DNA of 64,000 nucleotides from Acidimicrobiaceae bacterium (GTDB lineage Bacteria; Actinomycetota; Acidimicrobiia; Acidimicrobiales; Ilumatobacteraceae): contig CANFIM010000004.1 of the NCBI GenBank assembly GCA_947447175.1, forward strand, positions 1 to 64,000, read 5' to 3'. The notes under the pieces are model-generated. The model saw nothing but the letters and a program-made list of their open reading frames with translations, ran no database searches and had not been told where the DNA came from. A program made the translations under genes and the position numbers. Shown here piece by piece: positions 57,147 through 64,000 of the stretch; the stretch's first letter is position 1, and each line of letters starts with the position of its first letter.

Positions 57147-57913
57147 GTGTTGTGTGGGCGGATGCAGAACGCGACGTAGTTTTTGCTCAGGGCGCAGATG
57201 CGGCGGAGTTTTTGCACTCACAACTGGCACAAGATATTGCGTCTCTGGCGGTGGGGGAATCTGCTCACAGTTTCTTACTCGAACCCACGGGACATATCTG
57301 CACGTTGCTGCGCGTTGTTCGACATTCCGATGACCTATTCACACTTGATACCGATGCGGGTCATGGGTCTGCAATTGTTGAACGCCTCAAGCGTTTTGTT
57401 CTTCGCGCCAGGGTTACGCTTTCAATCAGTGACTGGCGCGTGCGATCATTTCGTGGCGAAGGCGCAGTTGCTCTTGTGGGCGAGGGAATTGGTAGGGCAG
57501 TGCATGGCTGGGGTGGCCCAGATGCCATTGATGTCATTGGTGAGTTCAGCACGTTGCCACTTGTAGGAGAAGAAACTGAGCCTGGCCATATTGATGTGCT
57601 GCGTGTTGAATCCCGTTGGCCACGTGTTGGTGTGGACATTTTGGTGGGTGACATACCTGCAACTGCCGGAGTCACCGCAGTAGCGGTGAGTTTTTCCAAA
57701 GGGTGTTACCCCGGTCAAGAACTAGTTGAGCGTATGGATTCCCGTGGAGCGAACGCGCCCGTCATTCTGCGTGTTATTCCTCGTGAGGGTGTGGGTGTTG
57801 GCATGCGTGTGGAAGAAGACGGAAAATTCTTGGGCACAGTTACTTCAGTGGGAATGACTGTTGCGCTCGCTCGTCTTGATCGCACATCAACTGTGGGTGA
57901 ACCACTCGCTTGA
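57143..57913 (+). CDS. ygfZ: YgfZ/GcvT-family folate-binding protein (Fe-S maturation factor)
   Basis: 256 residues. The diagnostic KGCYPGQE motif (VSFSKGCYPGQELVERMDSR) lies near residue 195, and FLHSQLAQDIASLAVGE is the N-terminal GcvT-like segment. YgfZ/IBA57 proteins bind tetrahydrofolate and help build or repair certain 4Fe-4S enzymes. Candidate clients in the window are aconitase, glutamate synthase and the radical-SAM enzymes, but this is family inference. Its 3' end overlaps the convergent protease by 27 bases. Confidence 0.88.
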   Translation: MSVVWADAERDVVFAQGADAAEFLHSQLAQDIASLAVGESAHSFLLEPTGHICTLLRVVRHSDDLFTLDTDAGHGSAIVERLKRFVLRARVTLSISDWRVRSFRGEGAVALVGEGIGRAVHGWGGPDAIDVIGEFSTLPLVGEETEPGHIDVLRVESRWPRVGVDILVGDIPATAGVTAVAVSFSKGCYPGQELVERMDSRGANAPVILRVIPREGVGVGMRVEEDGKFLGTVTSVGMTVALARLDRTSTVGEPLA

Positions 57914-58882
57914 AACAAGAGGCTCATTGCGTAGTTTTTCGAACTGCAAGTTTTCCGACAGTGCGTGCTTTAACTCATCTTTTTGAATTTGTGAACGCTC
58001 AGCAACGTTGAGCCACGAGATTGCCTCTGACGTTTTCTCGAGATGTAATGCACATATTGCAGCAACAAGAGCGTGATGAAAAGCAGGGCACATGTGATAC
58101 GCCTCACGAGCCAATTCGTATGCTCGGCTGAACTCCCCGCTAGCAACGAGTGCATCAAGAATCATTGAATCGATAGTTGGGTCACCTGATGCTTGTAATT
58201 CTGCATTTTCGAGAAGAGTCTTGAGGCGTCGCGGTTGAACAATTTGTTGGTACTGGATCATCAACATGAAAATGAACAATGGCATGAGGCCAAGTGCGTC
58301 GATGAAGAGGGTGACGCCAGAGATGCCGAGGGTGATACCAAAACTGAGATACAGAACTGCAGTTCGTCCTTTTCCAGGAGCAACGCGCTCTGCAATGGCA
58401 GCAACAATTGCACCACCATCAAGTGGAAGCAAAGGAATGAGATTCAGCAGCCCCAGCGCAAAACCGGACCACCAAATAGCTGCACTGGCCGAACTGCTGG
58501 CAATATCGCTACGGCTAAAAGGATTAACGCCAAGAGCCGTGAGCGTGATGAGGGCAGTGGCAATTTGAAATGCAGGACCAGCGAGAGTGATAAAAACCTT
58601 GCTTCGCCAGTTCAGCTCTCGCTGCGAAGAATATGAGGCATAGGCCACCATGAAATCGAGAGAAATGGAGGCTGTGCATCCTGCACGTCGAGCAGCCAGG
58701 GCGTGCCCCAGTTCATGAATCAATGTGAATACGCCTACTGCCGCAGCTATCCAATAGCCAAGTGGAGCTGGATAGATGAGGAGAAGCAGGAGAAGAAAAA
58801 TGCCAAAGCCGGGGCGAATTTGTGTGGGGAAGCCAAACAACTGAAACGTTGCTCGTAGTTTTTGGCGTGAGGTCGCTCCCAT
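57887..58882 (-). CDS. Site-2 protease-type M50 metallopeptidase
   Basis: 331 residues from ATG 58882, chosen because TACACT lies 6 bases before it. The track uses an ATG 6 codons earlier. Membrane segments follow FGIFLLLLLLIYPAPLGYW. The zinc motif is LIHELGHALAARRAG (HExxH) and the third-ligand region is LIPLLPLDGGAIV. The C-terminal third is a soluble helical part (SGEFSRAYELAREAYHMCP) resembling TPR-like repeats, possibly for substrate recognition. S2P enzymes cut membrane-bound regulators or other proteins within the membrane. Confidence 0.87.
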   Translation of the reverse strand: MGATSRQKLRATFQLFGFPTQIRPGFGIFLLLLLLIYPAPLGYWIAAAVGVFTLIHELGHALAARRAGCTASISLDFMVAYASYSSQRELNWRSKVFITLAGPAFQIATALITLTALGVNPFSRSDIASSSASAAIWWSGFALGLLNLIPLLPLDGGAIVAAIAERVAPGKGRTAVLYLSFGITLGISGVTLFIDALGLMPLFIFMLMIQYQQIVQPRRLKTLLENAELQASGDPTIDSMILDALVASGEFSRAYELAREAYHMCPAFHHALVAAICALHLEKTSEAISWLNVAERSQIQKDELKHALSENLQFEKLRNEPLVSSEWFTHS

Positions 58883-58888
58883 GTGGTG

Positions 58889-58906
58889 AGTGTAAGTCAC
58901 TAGAGT
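58889..58906. promoter_or_regulatory. Back-to-back leaderless promoters of M50 protease and TerC
   Basis: TACACT (minus strand, 58894-58889) lies 6 bases before the protease ATG, and TAGAGT (plus strand, 58901-58906) lies 6 bases before the TerC ATG. Six bases separate the two elements, and only 30 bases separate the two start codons. No ribosome-binding site is present on either side. Confidence 0.6.
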
Positions 58907-58912
58907 CGTGAA

Positions 58913-59899
58913 ATGCCCCTCAGCGCTTTAGCCACTGCCGGACAGTTACTTGCAGCAAGTAGTAAATCTCATGGTGTCGATCTCGACATCGCCGGGTGGC
59001 ACTGGCCCGTTCTCATCGGCATTCTTGCACTTATGTTGCTGGTGGACATTTTGGTGATTCACCGCAAGGCACACGAGGTACATACCCGCGAGGCGCTTAT
59101 TGAATCAGTTGTATGGATCAGCCTCGGTCTCATTTTCTCGCTCTTCATACTGTGGGAATTCGGAACGTCGGCTGCTGGTGAATATCTCGGTGGTTACCTC
59201 ATTGAAAAGAGCCTGAGCGTTGACAACGTTTTCGTGTGGGCCGTGCTCTTTGCTCATTTCCAAGTTCCGAAGATGTACCAACACAGAGTTCTTTTCTGGG
59301 GAATTTTTGGCGCTCTCGCAATGAGAATCTGTTTCATTTTTGCTGGCGTTGCCATTATCAACACCTTCAAGATCACGCTCATTTTCTTCGGACTGTTCCT
59401 TTTGTATTCAGGTATCAAGCTGTTGCAGACCCATGACGAAGGTTTTGATCCTTCGAAGAGCAAAGCAATGAAAATCTTCCATCGCTTTGTGCCCTCTACT
59501 GATGAACTTGACGGCCAGAAGCTATTCACCATAAAGAATGGGAAGCGTCTGGCTACACCGTTGCTAGCAGTGCTCGTATTGGTGGAAATCACTGATGTTG
59601 TGTTCGCTGTTGACTCGGTGCCTGCTGTTCTCGCGGTCACCAAAGAGCAATACATCGCATTTGCATCAAACGCTTTTGCCATTCTCGGTTTACGAGCGCT
59701 GTACTTCCTGCTTGCAGATATGCGAGACCGGTTCAAATACCTACAAACTGGTTTGGGCGTGATTTTGGCTTTTGTTGGCGTGAAAATGACCATTTCTTAC
59801 TGGTGGCACATGCCTATTGCTGCCTCGCTGACGGTTATCGCATTGATTCTCACGGTCTCCATCGTTGCGTCAGTGCGCGATAAATCAGCCCTGCAATAG
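58913..59899 (+). CDS. TerC family integral membrane protein
   Basis: 328 residues with about nine hydrophobic segments. LSVDNVFVWAVLFAHFQVP and VEITDVVFAVDSVPAVLAVT hold the conserved acidic residues (DNxF and DSVPA) typical of TerC. Family members such as MeeF/Alx act in manganese export or metalation of exported proteins, and the tellurium name is historical. The start ATG 58913 follows TAGAGT by 6 bases. The divergent M50 protease is also a membrane metalloprotein, but no direct link is shown. Confidence 0.92.
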   Translation: MPLSALATAGQLLAASSKSHGVDLDIAGWHWPVLIGILALMLLVDILVIHRKAHEVHTREALIESVVWISLGLIFSLFILWEFGTSAAGEYLGGYLIEKSLSVDNVFVWAVLFAHFQVPKMYQHRVLFWGIFGALAMRICFIFAGVAIINTFKITLIFFGLFLLYSGIKLLQTHDEGFDPSKSKAMKIFHRFVPSTDELDGQKLFTIKNGKRLATPLLAVLVLVEITDVVFAVDSVPAVLAVTKEQYIAFASNAFAILGLRALYFLLADMRDRFKYLQTGLGVILAFVGVKMTISYWWHMPIAASLTVIALILTVSIVASVRDKSALQ

Positions 59900-59928
59900 T
59901 TGACCTCTCCTGGCACTAATGTCAGGAC

Positions 59929-61668
59929 ATGGCGATAGCAGAAGACGACGTAGAGAAAGTTCGTTCGCTCGCCGTCTTATCCGACGTGGTGTCGCCCTAT
60001 GTGCAACTGCGTCGCACTGGTCGCAATCAAATGGGCTTGTGCCCTTTTCATTCAGAGCGCAGTGGTTCCTTCAGCGTGAATGACGAAACCGGGCGCTACA
60101 TGTGCTTTGGCTGTGGCGCAAAGGGTGATGTTTTTAACTTTGTGCAACAAATTGAGCATGTTGATTTTGTGGGAGCCATCGAAAAGCTTGCTGGTAAATA
60201 CGGCGTTGAGCTTCGGTACACCTCTGGTGCAAACACCGGTGAACGAAAGCACCGTAAAGAATTGCAAGAACTCATGGAGCGGGCAGTGGAGTGGTATCAC
60301 CAACGCCTGCTTGAGTCTCCCGATGCCCGAGAGGCTCGTGAATATCTCCGTTCTCGCGGTCTAGCAGGAGACGTCGCTCGTAATTTCAGATTGGGCTGGG
60401 CGCCCGACGACTGGGACGCATTGTCAAAAGCCCTTGGTGCTCCAGCAGCAATGTTGAATGAAGTGGGTCTGGGCTTTTTGAATAAGGCGAATCGCGTGCA
60501 AGATTCCTTCCGTGCTCGCATCATGTTTCCCATTTTTGATGAGAACGGCAATGCAGTGGCCTTCGGAGGTCGTGTGTTGCCGGGTTCTACTGATCCCGCT
60601 AAGTACAAGAACTCCATAGAGACACCCATCTATACAAAGTCGCGCACTCTGTACGGTTTGAATTGGGCTAAAGGCAATGTTGTGAAACTTGATCGCATCA
60701 TTGTGTGTGAGGGGTACACCGATGTCATTGGCTTTCATCGCAGTGGGGAAGTCACCGCAGTAGCCACATGTGGCACCGCACTTACTGAAGAACACGTGAA
60801 ACTCATGAAGCGATATGCGCGCAACGTGGTGTTGGCATTCGACGCAGACTCTGCTGGTCAGGGCGCAGCGGAAAAGTTCTATGCATGGGAAAAGAAGTAC
60901 GACGTCTCGGTGTCGGTCGCTCAGTTCCCTGAGGGACAAGACCCCGGCGAACTTGCTCAGAATCAGCCTGATGCGCTGACGCAAGCGGTTGCATCGGCCA
61001 TGCCGTTCCTTGGCTTCCGATTGAAGCGACTGTTCGATGCCAACCCTGCACGTAACCCCGAGGCTCGATCACATCTGGCAAGTAAAGCCATGGACATTGT
61101 GAATGAACACCCAGATGCCAATGTGCGGCGCCTCTATGCCGGTGAGGTTGCTAGCCATACGGGGCTCCCTGCTGCTGAATTGGTGAGAGTTGCAGAACGG
61201 GGTGGAAAGGGCGCAATGGTCACCCTTGCGCCCGTGCAAAATGCAACTGATGGCGCGGGTTTTGTCGCAATTGCCCTGCTCATTCACGAATGGGACCTCA
61301 TTGCGCCGTGGCTGATTGAAGAACTCTTTCCTGATGAGCCATCGAGAGAGGCGTTTCGCGCCCTGGCAGACCACGACGGCAATGTTCACGAATCACTACA
61401 ACATGTCGCTGGTCCTGCGGCTGACATCATTGAGCGTGCATCGGTCTATGACGGCGACGCCGACCCCGAGGTGGAATCTCGGGCTCTCATTGCTGCTGCA
61501 GTGCGGCGAGAGTTAGCTCAGCGGCGTACAGTCGCGAGTGTGGAGCAAGTGCAACAAGACCGCCAAGTACGTATTGCGCTTGAAGACCTCAACAAGCCCG
61601 ATAAATCAAGCGCGGCCAAATTGCAGTTACTGCAGTGGCTGGCAGCCATAGGTGAGGGCAACGAGTGA
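59929..61668 (+). CDS. dnaG: DNA primase
   Basis: 579 residues. The N-terminal CHC2 zinc finger (MGLCPFHSERSGSFSV, YMCFGCGAKGDVFNF) binds template DNA. The TOPRIM catalytic core shows IIVCEGYTDVIGFHRSG and VLAFDADSAGQGAAEKF. A helicase-interacting C-terminal region follows. It synthesises RNA primers at the fork. TAATGT lies 6 bases before the ATG and no ribosome-binding site is visible. It overlaps rpoD by GTGA as in a reduced macromolecular synthesis operon without rpsU. Confidence 0.96.
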   Translation: MAIAEDDVEKVRSLAVLSDVVSPYVQLRRTGRNQMGLCPFHSERSGSFSVNDETGRYMCFGCGAKGDVFNFVQQIEHVDFVGAIEKLAGKYGVELRYTSGANTGERKHRKELQELMERAVEWYHQRLLESPDAREAREYLRSRGLAGDVARNFRLGWAPDDWDALSKALGAPAAMLNEVGLGFLNKANRVQDSFRARIMFPIFDENGNAVAFGGRVLPGSTDPAKYKNSIETPIYTKSRTLYGLNWAKGNVVKLDRIIVCEGYTDVIGFHRSGEVTAVATCGTALTEEHVKLMKRYARNVVLAFDADSAGQGAAEKFYAWEKKYDVSVSVAQFPEGQDPGELAQNQPDALTQAVASAMPFLGFRLKRLFDANPARNPEARSHLASKAMDIVNEHPDANVRRLYAGEVASHTGLPAAELVRVAERGGKGAMVTLAPVQNATDGAGFVAIALLIHEWDLIAPWLIEELFPDEPSREAFRALADHDGNVHESLQHVAGPAADIIERASVYDGDADPEVESRALIAAAVRRELAQRRTVASVEQVQQDRQVRIALEDLNKPDKSSAAKLQLLQWLAAIGEGNE

Positions 61669-62867
61669 CTACTCGCTCGCGATTGTTGGCGCCCCACCCC
61701 GAGGTGGACGCAACAGAGTGGGCCACCTTGCTTGCCTCGCGTTCTGACGAGGGCACAGTTGATGCAAATATCGTTGCGCATGTTTTTCGAAATGTGGAAC
61801 TAAATGCCGAAATGATTCGTCAGATCGAATCGGTGTTACACGAAGCAAATATCTCCATCACAAAAGTTGAGCCAGACATCTCTGGTCCTATTGAGCGAAA
61901 AGCCCCCATTCCACGCAAACCTTCAGCATCAGGGCGAACAATCACTAGCGATGTTGGTGATGCAGTTCGTATGTATCTGCAGGAAATTGGCCAAGTTGAA
62001 CTGCTCACTGCTGAAGATGAACGTCGACTCGGTCGGTCAATTCGCGAAATGCAGGAAGCGAAGCCACTGCTGGAAAACCCCAACCTTGAGGCCACTGAGC
62101 GTCGTCGTTTGCGGGCCGTTGTGCGCGATGGTGAGCGTTCATTTGAACATCTCATCACGGCCAACTTGCGACTCGTGGTTTCCATTGCTCGCCGCTATGA
62201 CGGACGAGAACTGCAACTGCCAGACCTTATTCAAGAAGGCAACATTGGTTTAATGCGTGCCGCTGAAAAATATGACTGGGAGAAAGGTTTCAAGTTCTCA
62301 ACATATGCAACGTGGTGGATTCGTCAAGCAATGATGCGTGCAATGGCCGACCAAGGACGCACTATTCGCGTTCCAAGCCATGTGGTGGAAATGTTGAATC
62401 GCCTTACCAAAGCAGATCGCGATCTCACTGTTGAACTTGAACGTGAACCAACCTTTGAAGAACTTTCTCAACGCACCATGATTTCGGTGGAGAAGATTCA
62501 AGAGTTGAAACAGATTTCTATTGTCACGTCCAGCCTTGATGAACCTGTTGGTTCTGAATCTGATTCCTCCACCTTGGGCGAACGTGTCACCACCGATGAC
62601 GGCTCAGATTCACCGGTGGAATTAGTACAGCAGCGACAACTTCTTGAAGCCGTTGCCAATGAGCTCAACCATCTACCTGACCGTGACCGACGAATTCTCG
62701 ATAAACGTTTCGGCATCAGCAGTGGCCAGCCACAAACTCTTGATGACGTAGCGAAGCAAGAAGGGGTCACACGAGAGCGCATTCGCCAGATCGAGCAAAA
62801 GACCCTGGCGCGCCTCCGTCACCCCAATAACAGCCAACGCCTGCGTAGTTTCCTCGAAGCTGACTAA
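61665..62867 (+). CDS. rpoD: RNA polymerase sigma factor RpoD/SigA (primary-type)
   Basis: 400 residues from GTG 61665. Region 1.2 is DAVRMYLQEIGQVELLTAED, and region 2 includes ANLRLVVSIARRYDGRELQL, FKFSTYATWWIRQAMMRAMA and ADQGRTIRVP, the -10 recognition and melting elements. Region 3 is LTVELEREPTFEELSQRT. Region 4 contains LDDVAKQEGVTRERIRQIEQ, which contacts -35. The N-terminal region (about 100 residues) is shorter than that of HrdB-type factors. Co-translation with dnaG supports the housekeeping role. This is presumably the sigma factor that reads the TAnnnT elements described here. Confidence 0.94.
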   Translation: MTTRSRLLAPHPEVDATEWATLLASRSDEGTVDANIVAHVFRNVELNAEMIRQIESVLHEANISITKVEPDISGPIERKAPIPRKPSASGRTITSDVGDAVRMYLQEIGQVELLTAEDERRLGRSIREMQEAKPLLENPNLEATERRRLRAVVRDGERSFEHLITANLRLVVSIARRYDGRELQLPDLIQEGNIGLMRAAEKYDWEKGFKFSTYATWWIRQAMMRAMADQGRTIRVPSHVVEMLNRLTKADRDLTVELEREPTFEELSQRTMISVEKIQELKQISIVTSSLDEPVGSESDSSTLGERVTTDDGSDSPVELVQQRQLLEAVANELNHLPDRDRRILDKRFGISSGQPQTLDDVAKQEGVTRERIRQIEQKTLARLRHPNNSQRLRSFLEAD

Positions 62868-62935
62868 GTTTTGCCTCGCCCACAAGTACTTCTGTTGGGA
62901 GAGTTGGGGTATCGCTGATATTCTGTTGTCTCCCT

Positions 62936-63011
62936 TCCGGGGTAGCTCAGTTGGCAGAGCAACGGACTGTTAATCCGTGGGTCGTGGGTTCGAGCCCCAC
63001 CCCCGGAGCCA
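62936..63011 (+). tRNA. tRNA-Asn (anticodon GTT)
   Basis: Acceptor stem TCCGGGG/CCCCGGA, D-arm TAGCTCAGTTGGCAGAGC, anticodon stem ACGGA/TCCGT around loop CTGTTAA, T-loop TTCGAGC. CCA is encoded (GCCA). A promoter with TTGGGA (62895-62900), an 18-base spacer and TATTCT (62919-62924) precedes it. Confidence 0.96.
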
Positions 63012-63039
63012 TATACAAGGCCCCATGTCGGGACCACAA

Positions 63040-63116
63040 GGGCCAGTAGCTCAGTTGGTTAGAGCAGGGGACTCATAATCCCTGGGTCGCGGGTTCGATC
63101 CCTGCCTGGCCCACCA
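63040..63116 (+). tRNA. tRNA-Met (anticodon CAT; elongator most likely)
   Basis: Acceptor stem GGGCCAG/CTGGCCC, D-arm TAGCTCAGTTGGTTAGAGC, anticodon stem GGGGA/TCCCT with loop CTCATAA, T-loop TTCGATC, encoded CCA. The paired first acceptor base rules out the initiator. A CAT anticodon can also be tRNA-Ile2 after lysidine modification, and the body cannot fully exclude this. Confidence 0.9.
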
Positions 63117-63160
63117 TTACGGCAATAGTCCGTTTTCGTATAACAAGTACGCTCGTGCAT

Positions 63161-64000
63161 ATGGATGCACGGGCACAGTGGCAACACGCATTTGAATCGT
63201 CGTCGAAGCGCGATACGCCATTCTCCACCATGTCGGGCATTCCGTTGGAGCCTGTGTATGGGCCTGACAATGCAGAATTTCCCGGTGTGTATCCGTACAC
63301 CCGCGGCCCATATGCCTCGATGTATCGCTCCAAATTGTGGACCATGCGCATGTTCGCTGGCTTCGGTACTGCAACCGACACCAACCACCGCTTCCGTGAA
63401 ATCATCAAGTCGGGTGGCGACGGGCTCTCCACTGCATTCGATATGCCAACTTTGTTGGGCCTCGATTCAGATCACCCAATGTCGCTGGGTGAAGTCGGAC
63501 GGTGTGGCGTTGCGATTGACACTCTTGCCGACATGTCAGATCTCTTTCATGGAATTGATCTTGGGCAAACCACAACTTCGATGACAATCAACTCGCCAGC
63601 TGCACCAATACTGGCGATGTTTGTAGCGCAAGCTGAGCAAGCAGGAGTCGCACGCAAGCATCTTGGCGGCACATTGCAAAATGACATTCTCAAGGAATAT
63701 CAAGCGCAAAAAGAATTCGTGTTCCCTCCGCGTCAATCGATGCGTCTTGTGCGCGACGTGATGTCATTCACCACCGCCGAAATGCCTCGTTGGCATTCAA
63801 TTTCAATTTCGGGCTATCACATTCGTGAAGCAGGGTCCACTGCGGCAGAAGAGCTGGCATTCACGTTGGCAAATGGTTTTGCATATGTGGAATTAGCTAT
63901 GCAAGCAGGTCTGCCCATAGATGCATTTGCTCCACGTTTATCGTTCTTCTTTAATGCTCATATCGACTTCTTTGAAGAGATAGCGAAGTATCGAGCAGCA
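63161..64000 (+). CDS. B12-dependent acyl-CoA mutase large subunit, isobutyryl-CoA mutase-like (partial, runs off window)
   Basis: 280 codons are present and the frame is open to the window edge; the ORF track missed it. [56 protein letters not shown] and [19 protein letters not shown] place it in the methylmalonyl-CoA mutase superfamily TIM barrel. With a constant offset of 24 from Propionibacterium MutB, Tyr89 is Phe65, Arg207 is Gln183 and His244 is His220. Phe plus Gln is the isobutyryl-CoA mutase pattern rather than the methylmalonyl-CoA one. It would interconvert isobutyryl- and n-butyryl-CoA or a related pair. TACGCT lies 7 bases before the ATG. The B12 subunit is not visible. Confidence 0.9.
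   Translation, partial: MDARAQWQHAFESSSKRDTPFSTMSGIPLEPVYGPDNAEFPGVYPYTRGPYASMYRSKLWTMRMFAGFGTATDTNHRFREIIKSGGDGLSTAFDMPTLLGLDSDHPMSLGEVGRCGVAIDTLADMSDLFHGIDLGQTTTSMTINSPAAPILAMFVAQAEQAGVARKHLGGTLQNDILKEYQAQKEFVFPPRQSMRLVRDVMSFTTAEMPRWHSISISGYHIREAGSTAAEELAFTLANGFAYVELAMQAGLPIDAFAPRLSFFFNAHIDFFEEIAKYRAA

Noticed and set aside
59900-59905. TTGACC as -35 element for dnaG
   Set aside because: Only 11 bases separate it from TAATGT; spacing does not fit sigma-70-type promoters.
63040-63116. Initiator tRNA-fMet
   Set aside because: The first acceptor position is paired G-C and the anticodon stem lacks the three consecutive G-C pairs in the initiator arrangement.

Overview
This 64 kb window looks like an ordinary, tightly packed chromosomal segment of an uncultured actinobacterium. 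By eye the base composition is moderate (not counted). Pointers to Actinobacteria are a mycothiol synthase (mshD), a DUF3499 protein, a BldD-like regulator, a DUF6285/phosphotransferase pair and frequent leaderless starts. Moderate GC, a photolyase, many acyl-CoA genes and very short intergenic gaps fit an aquatic Acidimicrobiia-type lineage, but that placement is inference. I see no CRISPR array, prophage, insertion sequence or plasmid function. The sequence does not show an obvious new multi-gene system. The more interesting signals are regulatory architecture and a few diagnostic residues.

Layout. 1-9.4 kb: rpsT (cut by the window edge), then a stop/start-overlapping chain lepA-MFS-photolyase, hrcA-dnaJ-rsmE, a BldD-like regulator with an apparent cyclic-di-GMP signature, and hemW with a small unknown gene. 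9.4-15.2 kb: tRNA-Val(GAC), a DMT permease, an MBL-fold alkylsulfatase-like hydrolase with an acyl-CoA dehydrogenase, NADP-isocitrate dehydrogenase and a quinone oxidoreductase, closed by the one clear intrinsic terminator. 15.2-26 kb: citrate synthase, an acyl-CoA carboxylase beta subunit behind a LysR regulator, a HAD-PlsC fusion behind palindrome-rich DNA, aconitase divergent from a GntR/UTRA regulator, two crotonase-fold proteins and a nitroreductase. Three enzymes of the oxidative TCA branch (gltA, acn, icd) lie within about 10 kb.

26-45 kb: glutamate synthase gltBD, a LysM lipoprotein, ddl divergent from murF (successive steps of peptidoglycan precursor synthesis), an MFS permease with a cytochrome P450, then a polyamine module: an aminobutyraldehyde-type dehydrogenase, potA-potD-potB-potC and a 2-hydroxyacid dehydrogenase. 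44.6-50.7 kb: tRNA-Val(CAC), DUF3499, an SRPBCC protein, an ABC ATPase, a phosphotransferase/DUF6285 pair, rlmN-mshD, nth and a 63-residue unknown. 50.7-57.9 kb: hisC-B-H-A-F, an inverted hydrolase, hisI, trpE and ygfZ. 57.9-64 kb: an M50 protease, TerC, dnaG-rpoD, tRNA-Asn, tRNA-Met and the beginning of a B12-dependent acyl-CoA mutase whose substrate residues are of the isobutyryl-CoA mutase type.

A recurring pattern decides many start codons: a TAnnnT hexamer, usually TA(C/G)nnT, lies 6-7 bases before the ATG/GTG of the first gene of a unit, with no Shine-Dalgarno sequence. This is the arrangement expected of leaderless transcripts. In two divergent pairs (mshD/nth and the hydrolase/hisI) the two candidate -10 elements overlap on a shared GGTACC core. 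Convergent genes abut or overlap at their stop codons in most cases. Starts given below were moved from the ORF track where this pattern, a ribosome-binding site or the protein family favoured another codon.
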